From Nonomuraea sp. MG754425 (lineage in GTDB: Bacteria; Actinomycetota; Actinomycetes; Streptosporangiales; Streptosporangiaceae): a stretch of 64,000 bases of DNA. This document shows positions 1 to 7,448 of the stretch, piece after piece. The number at the start of each line of letters is the position of its first letter. The first letter of the stretch is position 1. The stretch covers positions 24,516-88,515 of the forward strand of contig NZ_SSXE01000107.1 of assembly GCF_021699195.1 (NCBI RefSeq), given 5' to 3'. Position numbers and translations under genes: made by a program. Below the pieces are notes generated by a model that made no database searches, had not been told where the DNA came from, and was given only the letters and a program-made list of their open reading frames with translations.

Positions 1-938
1 TTGCGGCCTGCGGTGGCGTCAAGACGACCTCTTCCGGCGGCGGCGACGGGGAATATCCGACGGGCAACATCGAGTTCAGCGTCGGCGCCTCCGCGGGCGG
101 CTCGACCGACCTCATCACCCGCGCGCTGGCCCAGGGCATCGGCAAGGAGGTCGGCGTCTCCACGCCCGTGCTCAACAAGCCCGGCGCGAACGGCGCCCTG
201 AACGCCAAGGAACTCCAGGCCGCCAAGCCCGACGGTTACAAGATCGCCGTGCAGAACGCCTCACTCTTCACGATCACGCCGCTCACGGTGTCGGAGGCCG
301 AGGCCACGAAGATCGACTCGTTCGACGTCATCACCGGCATCTCCCGTGACGACTACGTCATGGCCACCAACACCAAGTCCGGCTACAAGTCGATCGACGA
401 CATGAAGAAGGCCGGCAAGACGATCCGGTACGGCACCACCGGCGTCGGCACCGGCGCGCAACTCGCCTCGGCGCTGACCTTCAAGACGGCCGGCATCGAG
501 TCCACGGCCGTGCCGTTCGACGGCGGCGCCCCCAACCTGACCGCCCTGCTGGGCAACCAGGTGGACGTGTCCACCATGCAGATCGGCGAGGCCATCGAGA
601 ACATCAAGGCCGGCAAGCTCGTCCCGCTCGCCGTCTTCTCCGCGGAGCGCATCCCGTTCCTGCCCGACGTGGAGACCGCCAAGGAGCAGGGCTACGACGT
701 CCTGGTGACGCAGTACCGCTTCCTGACCGCGCCCAAGGGCACGCCGGAGGACGTCAAGACCAAGCTGCTCGACGCGGCCAAGAAGACGTTCGCCACGGAG
801 GAGTACAAGAAGTTCAACGAGCAGAACTCCCTCACTCCGATGGAGGTCTCCCCGCAGGAGGTGCTCACCTCGCTGCAGAACGACACCACCACGTTCACGG
901 CGAAGCTCGACGAGTTCGGCATCAGCCTGGCCGGTTGA
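1..938 (+). CDS. tctC: TTT transporter substrate-binding lipoprotein TctC (5' partial)
   Basis: Extracytoplasmic substrate-binding subunit (Bug/TctC family) of a tripartite tricarboxylate transporter. It captures a carboxylate or sugar acid and delivers it to TctAB. The reading frame enters from the left edge. The first visible codons read Ala-Ala-Cys-Gly-Gly, the end of a lipobox, so only the signal peptide is missing. Family features seen are the early ASAGGSTD loop, KPGANG about 25 residues later, and a conserved C-terminal half ending in EFGISLAG. It is followed at short distance by tctB and tctA. The substrate cannot be read from the sequence; the linked sugar-acid dehydratase makes an aldarate or aldonate plausible. 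Confidence 0.9.
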   Translation, partial: AACGGVKTTSSGGGDGEYPTGNIEFSVGASAGGSTDLITRALAQGIGKEVGVSTPVLNKPGANGALNAKELQAAKPDGYKIAVQNASLFTITPLTVSEAEATKIDSFDVITGISRDDYVMATNTKSGYKSIDDMKKAGKTIRYGTTGVGTGAQLASALTFKTAGIESTAVPFDGGAPNLTALLGNQVDVSTMQIGEAIENIKAGKLVPLAVFSAERIPFLPDVETAKEQGYDVLVTQYRFLTAPKGTPEDVKTKLLDAAKKTFATEEYKKFNEQNSLTPMEVSPQEVLTSLQNDTTTFTAKLDEFGISLAG

Positions 939-984
939 TCCCGGCGGCCGGTGGCCCCCCACGCACGAAGGAGTGTGCACATCC

Positions 985-1554
985 ATGTCCGACCCCACGA
1001 GCCCGCCCGGCCCCAAGTCCGTGCAGGACGGGCCGCCTGAGCCGGATCCGCGGGCGGCAGACCTGCAGGAGGAGGCCGACCGGCTCCAGGCCGAGATGGA
1101 GGAGGCCAGGCCGCCGCACGGCGGCCCCATCTCCCAGGTCGCGGCGGCCCTGGTGGCGCTCGCCGTCGGCGTCTTCGGTGCGGTCGGCTCGTACGCGCTC
1201 GGGCTCGGGCGGCTCACGCAACCCGGCCCCGGGCTGTGGCCCTTCGCCATCAGCGTCGTCATCGTCGTGCTGTCGGTGGTGCTCCTCCTCACGGGCCGCC
1301 ACCTGCGGGACACCGAACGCTTCTCCCGCTCCAGCCTGCAGACGGCGGCGGGCGTGCTCTCGCTCGTCGGGCTCGCCGTGCTGCTGCCGGTGATCGGCTT
1401 CGAGATCCCCTCGCTGCTGCTGATGTTCGTCTGGCTGCGCCTGCTGGGCAAGGAGTCGTGGCGCTCGTCCATCGTGATCAGCTTCGGCGCCGTGGCCGCG
1501 TTCTACGTGCTCTTCGTGCTGCTGCTGCAGATCCCGCTCCCCCGCCTCGTCTGA
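985..1554 (+). CDS. tctB: TTT transporter small membrane subunit TctB
   Basis: Small integral-membrane subunit of the tripartite tricarboxylate transporter, about 189 residues with four hydrophobic segments after a hydrophilic, Pro- and Glu-rich N-terminus. The ATG at 985 is preferred over the in-frame GTG at 973 because GAAGGAG at 967-973 lies 11 bases before it. It sits between tctC and tctA, with 9 bases to tctA, the usual order for this transporter. TctB sequences diverge strongly, so the call rests on size, topology (TM segments near residues 45-65, 80-100, 115-135 and 150-175) and position. Confidence 0.85.
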   Translation: MSDPTSPPGPKSVQDGPPEPDPRAADLQEEADRLQAEMEEARPPHGGPISQVAAALVALAVGVFGAVGSYALGLGRLTQPGPGLWPFAISVVIVVLSVVLLLTGRHLRDTERFSRSSLQTAAGVLSLVGLAVLLPVIGFEIPSLLLMFVWLRLLGKESWRSSIVISFGAVAAFYVLFVLLLQIPLPRLV

Positions 1555-1563
1555 GAAAGTCAC

Positions 1564-3075
1564 ATGGACATATCCCCGATCCTCGAAGGCTTCGGCGTCG
1601 TCCTAGAGCCGGCCAACCTGCTCTACTGCCTGATCGGCGTCATCATCGGCATGCTCATCGGCGTGCTGCCCGGCCTCGGCCCCGGCGCGACGATCGCCAT
1701 CCTGCTGCCGATCACGTACAGCATCGAGCCCGTGTCGGCGATCATCATGCTGGCGGGCATCTTCTACGGCGCCCAGTACGGCGGCACGATCACCTCGGTG
1801 CTGCTCCGCCTGCCCGGCGAGGCGTCCTCGGTCGTCACCGTCTTCGACGGCTTCGCGATGGCCAAGCAGGGCAGGGCGGGCACGGCGCTGGGCATCGCGG
1901 CCATCGGCTCCTTCATCGGCGGCACGGTCTCGATCATCGGCCTGACGCTGGTCGCGCCGGTGGTGGCCGGGTTCGCGCTCGACTTCGGGCCGCCCGAGTA
2001 CGCCGCCCTGGGCATCCTGGGCGTGCTGCTGATCTCCTCGGTCGGCAACGGCAACAAGCTCAAGGCCATCATCGCGGCCGGTATCGGCCTGCTGATCGCC
2101 ACCGTCGGCCGCGACACGTTCACCGGCGCCGAGCGCTTCACCTTCGGCAGCCTGAACCTGGCCGAGGGCATCGACTTCATCCCGATCGCCATGGGCCTGT
2201 TCGGCCTCAGCGAGATCCTCTACAACCTGGAGGAGCGGCACAACCGGGTGCACGCGCCCGCCAAGGTCGGCAACGTGTGGCCGTCGCGCGGGGACCTCAG
2301 GCAGTCGGGCGGCGCGATCGGGCGCGGCTCGGTCATCGGGTTCGTGCTGGGCGTGCTGCCCGGCGGCGGCGCGGTGCTGTCGTCGCTGGCCGCGTACGCG
2401 TTCGAGAAGCGCCGCGCCAAGCGGCCCGAGCGCTTCGGCCAGGGCGCGGTCGAGGGCGTGGCCGCGCCGGAGACCGCCAACAACGCCGCCGCCACCTCCT
2501 CCTTCATCCCGCTGCTGACGCTCGGCATCCCCGCGAACGCGACGATGGCGCTGATGTTCGGCGCGCTGCTCATCCAGGGCATCCAGCCGGGGCCGCAGCT
2601 CGTCACCGAGCACCCCGACGTGTTCTGGGGCGTCATCAACTCGATGTACATCGGCAACATCCTGCTGCTGATCATGAGCATCCCGATGGTGGGGCTGTTC
2701 GTCCGGATCCTGCGGGTACGCCCGGCCATCATGGCCCCGATCACCGTGCTGATCACGCTGCTGGGCGCGTACACGGTGCGCAACCAGGTCTACGACATCT
2801 TCCTCGTGATCGCGTTCGGCGTGCTCGGCTACCTGATGAAGAAGTTCGGCTTCGAGCCGGGGCCGCTGGTGCTGGCCTTCGTGCTCGGCTCGATGATCGA
2901 GAGCTCGGCGCGGCAGGGGCTGCTCATCCTCGGCGGCGACCCGGTGGGCTTCCTCACCCGCCCGATCTCGGGCACGGTGTTCGCGCTGATCGTGGTGGTG
3001 CTGCTGTGGCCGCTGATCCGCGGCGCCCTACGCCGTAAGACCTCCCATCGTGTTGAGGAGAAGATCTCGTCATGA
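1564..3075 (+). CDS. tctA: TTT transporter large membrane subunit TctA
   Basis: Large membrane subunit that carries out solute translocation in the tripartite tricarboxylate transporter. At 503 residues it has the normal family length, with about a dozen hydrophobic segments. Diagnostic motifs are the Gly/Pro-rich GVLPGLGPGATIA near residue 35, YGAQYGGTITS near 65, the internal repeat VLPGGGAVLSSLAAY near 265, and APETANNAAATSSF near 300. Its last four bases (ATGA) contain the start of the following universal stress gene, so the two are translationally coupled. The three transporter genes form one operon. Confidence 0.95.
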   Translation: MDISPILEGFGVVLEPANLLYCLIGVIIGMLIGVLPGLGPGATIAILLPITYSIEPVSAIIMLAGIFYGAQYGGTITSVLLRLPGEASSVVTVFDGFAMAKQGRAGTALGIAAIGSFIGGTVSIIGLTLVAPVVAGFALDFGPPEYAALGILGVLLISSVGNGNKLKAIIAAGIGLLIATVGRDTFTGAERFTFGSLNLAEGIDFIPIAMGLFGLSEILYNLEERHNRVHAPAKVGNVWPSRGDLRQSGGAIGRGSVIGFVLGVLPGGGAVLSSLAAYAFEKRRAKRPERFGQGAVEGVAAPETANNAAATSSFIPLLTLGIPANATMALMFGALLIQGIQPGPQLVTEHPDVFWGVINSMYIGNILLLIMSIPMVGLFVRILRVRPAIMAPITVLITLLGAYTVRNQVYDIFLVIAFGVLGYLMKKFGFEPGPLVLAFVLGSMIESSARQGLLILGGDPVGFLTRPISGTVFALIVVVLLWPLIRGALRRKTSHRVEEKISS

Positions 3076-3467
3076 CCATCCTCGTCGGTTACCTGCCGAC
3101 GCCCGAGGGCGAGGCCGCCGTGGACGCGGGCCTGCGCGAGGGCGCGCTGCGCGGCGAACGCGTGATCATCGTCAACTCCCCGCGCCGCGGCGCGCCCGTG
3201 GACGAGCGCAAGATCGACGACGCCGCCGGCGCCGAGCTGCTGCGGCGGGCCCGGGAGTCGGGCGTGGACGCCGAACTGCGCCAGCCGCTGCACGACGACG
3301 ACCTGGCCGAGACGTTCGAGACGCTGGTCGAGGAGACCGGCGCGAGCCTCATCGTGATCGGGCTGCGGCACCGGTCGCTGGTGGGCAAGTTCATCATGGG
3401 CAGCGAGGCGCAGCGCATCCTCATGGAGTCGACGATCCCGGTGCTCACCGTGAAGGCCGCCCTGTGA
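3072..3467 (+). CDS. Universal stress protein (UspA family)
   Basis: Single-domain UspA protein of 131 residues. It starts inside the tctA stop (ATGA overlap) and ends in a GTGA overlap with the enolase gene, so it is an integral member of the transporter operon. The C-terminal nucleotide-binding loop is visible: IVIGLRHRS, then VGKFIMGSEAQRILMES, corresponding to the G-2x-G-9x-G-(S/T) ATP-binding pattern in which Gly-Ser precedes the last helix. UspA proteins encoded with TRAP transporters (TeaD) bind ATP and modulate uptake. A comparable role for this TTT system is an inference from gene order. Confidence 0.88.
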   Translation: MTILVGYLPTPEGEAAVDAGLREGALRGERVIIVNSPRRGAPVDERKIDDAAGAELLRRARESGVDAELRQPLHDDDLAETFETLVEETGASLIVIGLRHRSLVGKFIMGSEAQRILMESTIPVLTVKAAL

Positions 3468-4759
3468 CGGAGCGTACGAGCCCGCCCGGCCCCCGCGAGG
3501 CCGGGCGGGTCAGCCGGGTCACCGTCACCCCCGTCGCCTTCCGCGACCCGCCGCTGCTCAACGTCGTGGGCGTGCACCAGCCGTACGTGCTGCGCGCCAT
3601 CGTGCAGGTGCACACCGACGAGGGGCTGGTGGGGCTCGGCGAGACCTACGCCGACCAGGCCCACGTGGAGCGGCTGCGGGCGGTGGCCGCCGCGCTGCCC
3701 GGCGCGGACGTCTTCGACCTGCACGCCCTGCGCCGGATCGTGACCGAGACGCTCGGCGCGGCCACGGGCGGGGCGGGCGCGAGCTTCGGCGGCATGCTGG
3801 AGATCTCCAGCGCCGTGGACACCGTGGTGTCGCCCTTCGAGGTGGCGCTGCTGGACCTCCAGGGCAGGGCGCTGGGCCGGCCGGTGAGCGACCTGCTCGG
3901 CGGCGCGGTACGCGAGCACGTGCCGTTCTCGGCGTACCTGTTCTACAAGTGGGCCGGCCACCCGGGCCACGACGAGGACACCTGGGGCGAGGGCCGCACG
4001 CCGGAGCAGATGGTCGCCCAGGCCCGGCGGATGGTCACGGAGTACGGCTTCACCGCCGTCAAGCTCAAGGGCGGCGTGTACGAGCCGAGCCACGAGATCG
4101 AGACCGTCGAAGCGCTGGCCGCGGCCTTCCCCGGCCACGCCCTGCGCATCGACCCGAACGGCGCCTGGACCGTCGAGACCTCGATCGGGGCGGCCGAGCG
4201 GCTCTCCGGCGTCCTCGAGTACCTGGAGGACCCGACGCCCGGCATCGAGGGCATGGCCCGGGTCGCCGAGCGCACCTCGCTGCCGCTGGCCACGAACATG
4301 TGCGTCATCTCGTTCGAGCACGTCAAGCCGGCGGTCGCGGCGGACGCCGTGCAGATCGTGCTGTCGGACCACCACCTGTGGGGCGGCCTGCGCCGCTCGG
4401 CGCTGCTGGGCGGGATCTGCGAGACGTTCGGCATGGGCCTGTCGATGCACTCCAACTCGCACCTCGGGGTCAGTCTGGCCGCCATGACCCACCTGGCCGC
4501 CGCCACGCCGAACCTCACCTACGCCTGCGACACGCACTACCCGTGGAAGACGGAGGAGGTCGTGCGGCCGGGCGTGCTGGAGTTCCGCGACGGCGGCATC
4601 GCCGTGCCCACCGGGCCGGGGCTCGGGGTCGAACTGGACGAGGACGCGCTGGCCGCCCTGCACGAGCAGTACGTCAGGTGCGGGCAGCGGGGCCGCGAGG
4701 ACACCGCGTACATGCGCTCGATCGTCCCGGACTTCGTCCCGAACACGGCCCGCTGGTAG
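3464..4759 (+). CDS. Glucarate dehydratase-type enolase superfamily protein
   Basis: Mg-dependent dehydratase of 431 residues that removes water from an acid sugar, probably an aldarate such as glucarate. The GTG start at 3464 overlaps the upstream TGA. The N-terminal capping domain contains GLGETYAD. In the barrel, the catalytic KxK motif is KLKGG, the first metal ligand is in RIDPNGAW, and further ligands follow in YLEDP and LATNM. The C-terminal MHSNSHLG matches the glucarate-dehydratase His box rather than mandelate racemase. Its fusion-tight position behind tctCBA-usp indicates that the transported substrate feeds this enzyme. Galactarate or another diacid is the alternative substrate. 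Confidence 0.85.
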   Translation: MTERTSPPGPREAGRVSRVTVTPVAFRDPPLLNVVGVHQPYVLRAIVQVHTDEGLVGLGETYADQAHVERLRAVAAALPGADVFDLHALRRIVTETLGAATGGAGASFGGMLEISSAVDTVVSPFEVALLDLQGRALGRPVSDLLGGAVREHVPFSAYLFYKWAGHPGHDEDTWGEGRTPEQMVAQARRMVTEYGFTAVKLKGGVYEPSHEIETVEALAAAFPGHALRIDPNGAWTVETSIGAAERLSGVLEYLEDPTPGIEGMARVAERTSLPLATNMCVISFEHVKPAVAADAVQIVLSDHHLWGGLRRSALLGGICETFGMGLSMHSNSHLGVSLAAMTHLAAATPNLTYACDTHYPWKTEEVVRPGVLEFRDGGIAVPTGPGLGVELDEDALAALHEQYVRCGQRGREDTAYMRSIVPDFVPNTARW

Positions 4760-4768
4760 CCGCGGCGG

Positions 4769-5593
4769 TCAGGGGGCCTGCAGCCGGGCCCGCGAGTTGG
4801 ACAGGTGCAGCCGCATGGCGGCCCGCGCCGCCGCCGAGTCGCGCCCGGCGATGGCCCGGTAGATGTTCTCGTGCTCCAGCGTCACCCGCGTGAAGTGGGT
4901 GGCGTTGGAGACGGTGTAGACGTGCTCCAGCCGGGTGCGCGGCAACATGATCATCATGGGGCCGAGCGAGGTGAGCAGGTCGGCGTAGAACCGGTTGCCG
5001 GCGGCCAGCGCGATCTTGAGGTGGAACTCGAAGTCGGCCTCGACGGCGTTGCTCGGCTGCTCGCCGGCGCGTCCCAGATCGACCAGCGCCCGTTCGACGG
5101 CCTTGAGCTGCAGGTCGGTCCGGCGCTCGGCGGCCAGGCCGGCCGCCTCCGTCTCGATCCCGATCCGGAAGTCGATCATGTCGAGGACGTCGCGGTGGGT
5201 CCGGACCTGCGACGCCTCCACGGAGAAGGCCGTGGAGGCGGGCAGCGCCAGCACGAACGAGCCGCGCCCCTGGAAGGTCTCGACGAGCCCGGCGGCCTGC
5301 AGCCGCGAGACGGCCTCGCGCACCACCGTACGGCTGACCCCGAACTCCTGGATGAGCGAGGACTCGGTGGGCAGCTTCTCCCCCGGCCTGATCTCACCGG
5401 CCAGGATGCGGGCCTTGAGCCGTTCGACGAGCTCGTGCGCGAGCCCGCGCCCGGTGTCGCGGTCGAGCCTGTTGTCCGTCGGCCGATCCGTCGGCCGGTC
5501 TGACGGCCGGTCTGACGGCGGCCGGTCTGACGGCGGGTCCGGCTGCGGGTCTGGCGGCTCGCTTGGCGGCTGGTCGGGCGGCACGGCGGACAA
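4769..5593 (-). CDS. GntR family regulator, FadR/FCD subfamily
   Basis: Transcriptional repressor with an N-terminal winged helix and C-terminal FCD effector domain. The wHTH is complete (LKARILAGEIRPGEKLPTE, then FGVSRTVVREAVSRLQAAGL and GRGSFV). The FCD region has helix FRIGIETEAAGLAAER and a metal-binding-type LEHENIYRAI. The first 45 residues are an unusual Pro/Asp/Ser/Arg-rich tail built from PSDRP-like repeats. No ATG is available; the TTG at 5593 or GTG at 5584 must serve as start. It lies two bases after the end of the minus-strand enolase gene and 9 bases from the convergent dehydratase gene. It probably binds the FadR-like sites at 7390-7426. Confidence 0.9.
   Translation of the reverse strand: MSAVPPDQPPSEPPDPQPDPPSDRPPSDRPSDRPTDRPTDNRLDRDTGRGLAHELVERLKARILAGEIRPGEKLPTESSLIQEFGVSRTVVREAVSRLQAAGLVETFQGRGSFVLALPASTAFSVEASQVRTHRDVLDMIDFRIGIETEAAGLAAERRTDLQLKAVERALVDLGRAGEQPSNAVEADFEFHLKIALAAGNRFYADLLTSLGPMMIMLPRTRLEHVYTVSNATHFTRVTLEHENIYRAIAGRDSAAARAAMRLHLSNSRARLQAP
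5481..5534. repeat. 12/15-bp tandem repeat encoding the GntR N-terminal tail
   Basis: Four tandem units begin with GGCCG(G/A)TC at 5481, 5493, 5505 and 5520. They encode Pro-Ser/Thr-Asp-Arg repeats ahead of the GntR DNA-binding domain. Period changes between 12 and 15 bases stay in frame. Confidence 0.75.
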
Positions 5594-5594
5594 T

Positions 5595-6517
5595 CTACCG
5601 GCCGTCCGCGCGGAACTCGACCTCGTCGAGCCGCCAGTCCCGTGCCCGGCCGGACAGGCTGAGGCCGAGGCCCGGCCGGTCCGGCACGAGCATCCGGCCG
5701 TCCTCGATCTCGAGCCGCTCCTCGAACAGCGGCGAGAGCCACTCGATGTGCTCGACCCAGGAGTCGCGCGGGTAGGCCGCGGCCAGGTGCACGTGGATCT
5801 CCATCACGAAGTGCGGAGCGACCTGGAGGTGGGCGTGGTCGGCCAGCGCGGCGACCTTGAGGTACGGGGTGATGCCGCCGACGCGCGGCACGTCGGGCTG
5901 CAGGAAGTCGACGGCCCGCAGGTCGATGAGCCGGACGAGGTCGGGGACGCCGGCCAGCATCTCGCCGGTGGCGATGGGCGTGTCGAGCGCGGCGGCGAGT
6001 TGCGCGTGCCCTTCGGCGTCGTAGGCGTCGAGGGGCTCCTCGATCCACACCAGACCGAGGTCCTCCACGGCCCGGCCGAACCGCAGCGCGCTCGCCCGGT
6101 CCCACTGCTGGTTCGCGTCCACCATCAACGGCACGTCGTCGCCCAGGTGCTCACGCACCGCCGCCAGCCGCCGCAGGTCCTCCCGCATGTCCGGCTGGCC
6201 CACCTTGATCTTGATGCCGCCGATGCCGCTCTTCAGCGACTGGCCGGCCTTCTCCTTCACCTCCTCGATCGGCGCCTGGAGATAGCCGCCGGAGGTGTTG
6301 TAGACGCGGACGGAGTCGCGGTACGCGCCCAGCAGCTTGGCCAGCGGCAACCCCGCCCGCTTCGCCTTCAGGTCCCACAACGCCACATCGACCGCGGCCA
6401 GCGCCGCATGTCGATCTGGGACAGCGGGCGCTGCCGCCCGGTCGCCACCTTGGCGTCGCTGACCGGCCGTTCGAGGGGGACGGCGTGGCGCGCGAGGCGT
6501 ACCGACTCGATGCGCAT
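5595..6517 (-). pseudogene. Enolase-superfamily dehydratase, copy A, internal deletion and frameshift
   Basis: Mandelate racemase/rhamnonate-dehydratase-like gene with an intact ATG at 6517, a good ribosome site (GGGAGGG) and 37 normal N-terminal residues starting MRIESVRLARHAVPLERPV. At about 6407 the sequence jumps, out of frame by one base, to AALAAVDVALWDLKAKRAG, the start of the barrel domain. From there it is intact to the stop: KIKVGQ catalytic Lys pair, MVDANQQW, WIEEPL, and TGEM in the metal site. About 75 codons of the capping domain are missing compared with the family (inference). As written, full-length enzyme cannot be made. Recent biological deletion or an assembly collapse between near-identical copies A and B are both possible. 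Confidence 0.8.
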
Positions 6518-6520
6518 GGC

Positions 6521-7359
6521 TCAGGCCCTCCCGAACTCGACGGAGTCCACGGTCCACTTGCGGCACTGCTCGCTGAGCGTGAACCCGAGCCCGGGACGGT
6601 CCGGCACGATCATGCGCCCGTCGCGGGTCTCCAGCCGCTCCTCGAACAGCGGGTTGAGCCACTCGAAGTGCTCCACCCAGGGCTCGCGCGGGTACGCGGC
6701 GGCCAGGTGGAGGTGGATCTCCATGGCGAAGTGCGGCGCGAGCTGCAGCCCCGCGTGGTCGGCGAGCGTGGCCAGGCGCAGGAACGGGGTGATGCCGCCG
6801 ACGCGCGGGGCGTCCGGCTGGATGATGTCGGCGGCGCGGGCCTCGATGAGGCGGACGTGCTCGGCGACGCTGGAGAGCATCTCGCCGGTGGCGATGGGGG
6901 TGTCGAGCGCGGCGGCGAGCTGGGCATGCCCTTCGGCGTCGTAGGCGTCGAGGGGCTCCTCGATCCACACCAGACCGAGGTCCTCGACCGCCCGGCCGAA
7001 CCGCAGCGCGCTCGCCCGGTCCCACTGCTGGTTGGCGTCCACCATCAACGGGACGTCGTCGCCCAGGTGCTCACGCACGGCCGCCAGCCGCCGCAGGTCC
7101 TCCTTCATGTCGGGCTGGCCAACCTTGATCTTGATGCCGCCGATGCCGTCCGCCAGCGACTGCGACGCCCGCGCCTTGACCTCCTCGATCGGCGCGTGCA
7201 GGAAGCCGCCGGAGGTGTTGTACGTCCGGACGGAGTCGCGGTACGCGCCCAGCAGCTTGGCCAGCGGCAACCCCGCCCGCTTCGCCTTCAGGTCCCACAA
7301 CGCCACATCGACCGCGGCCAGCGCCCTGAGGAGAGCGAGACGTGGCGGATGCGGTCCAT
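6521..7359 (-). pseudogene. Enolase-superfamily dehydratase, copy B, N-terminal domain deleted
   Basis: Close paralogue of copy A and the first gene of the minus-strand enolase-GntR operon. An ATG at 7359, preceded by GAGG, opens MDRIRHVSLSS. After 11 codons the frame is broken at about 7328 and the sequence continues as ALAAVDVALWDLKAKRAG, exactly where copy A resumes. The barrel is then complete to SVEFGRA, with KIKVGQ, VDANQQW, WIEEPL and PHFAMEIHLHLA. About 100 codons of the capping domain are missing by comparison with the family. A frame running in from an ATG near 7402 stays open through the junction but encodes no recognisable N-domain. The stop lies 3 bases before the copy A start. 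Confidence 0.8.
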
Positions 7360-7389
7360 GGAGGTCCTCGGAGGGTCGGCGGACGAATT

Positions 7390-7426
7390 CATACGTCATC
7401 GTATGACTGTGTAAGTCGTATGACAA
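7390..7426. promoter_or_regulatory. FadR/GntR-type operator pair
   Basis: CATACG-TCAT-CGTATG at 7390-7405 is a perfect 6-bp dyad. TCGTATGAC occurs at 7399-7407 and again at 7416-7424, a 17-bp period. The second copy reads TCGTATGACAA and fits the FadR-subfamily consensus TNGTNNNACNA exactly. The sites lie just upstream of the copy B start and likely bind the GntR protein at 4769-5593, giving autoregulation of the operon. Confidence 0.65.
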
Positions 7427-7448
7427 CTGCCTCCCCGGGGGGACGGGG

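Noticed and set aside
1236..3038. A 600-codon frame overlapping tctA
   Set aside because: Arg/His/Pro-rich out-of-frame translation of the transporter gene, with no ribosome site.
5481..5534. CRISPR-like repeat array
   Set aside because: Units are 12-15 bases with no unique spacers and are coding; they are a tandem amino-acid repeat. No CRISPR array was seen anywhere.
5595..7025. One 476-residue enolase from the open frame upstream of copy A
   Set aside because: The first 220 residues of that frame are antisense-like Arg/Ala-rich text from copy B; only the barrel part is real. The true start is ATG 6517.
7402..7437. Copy B enolase starting at the ATG near 7402 as an intact short gene
   Set aside because: The added residues do not resemble a capping domain and overlap the operator; the barrel alone is not expected to be active.
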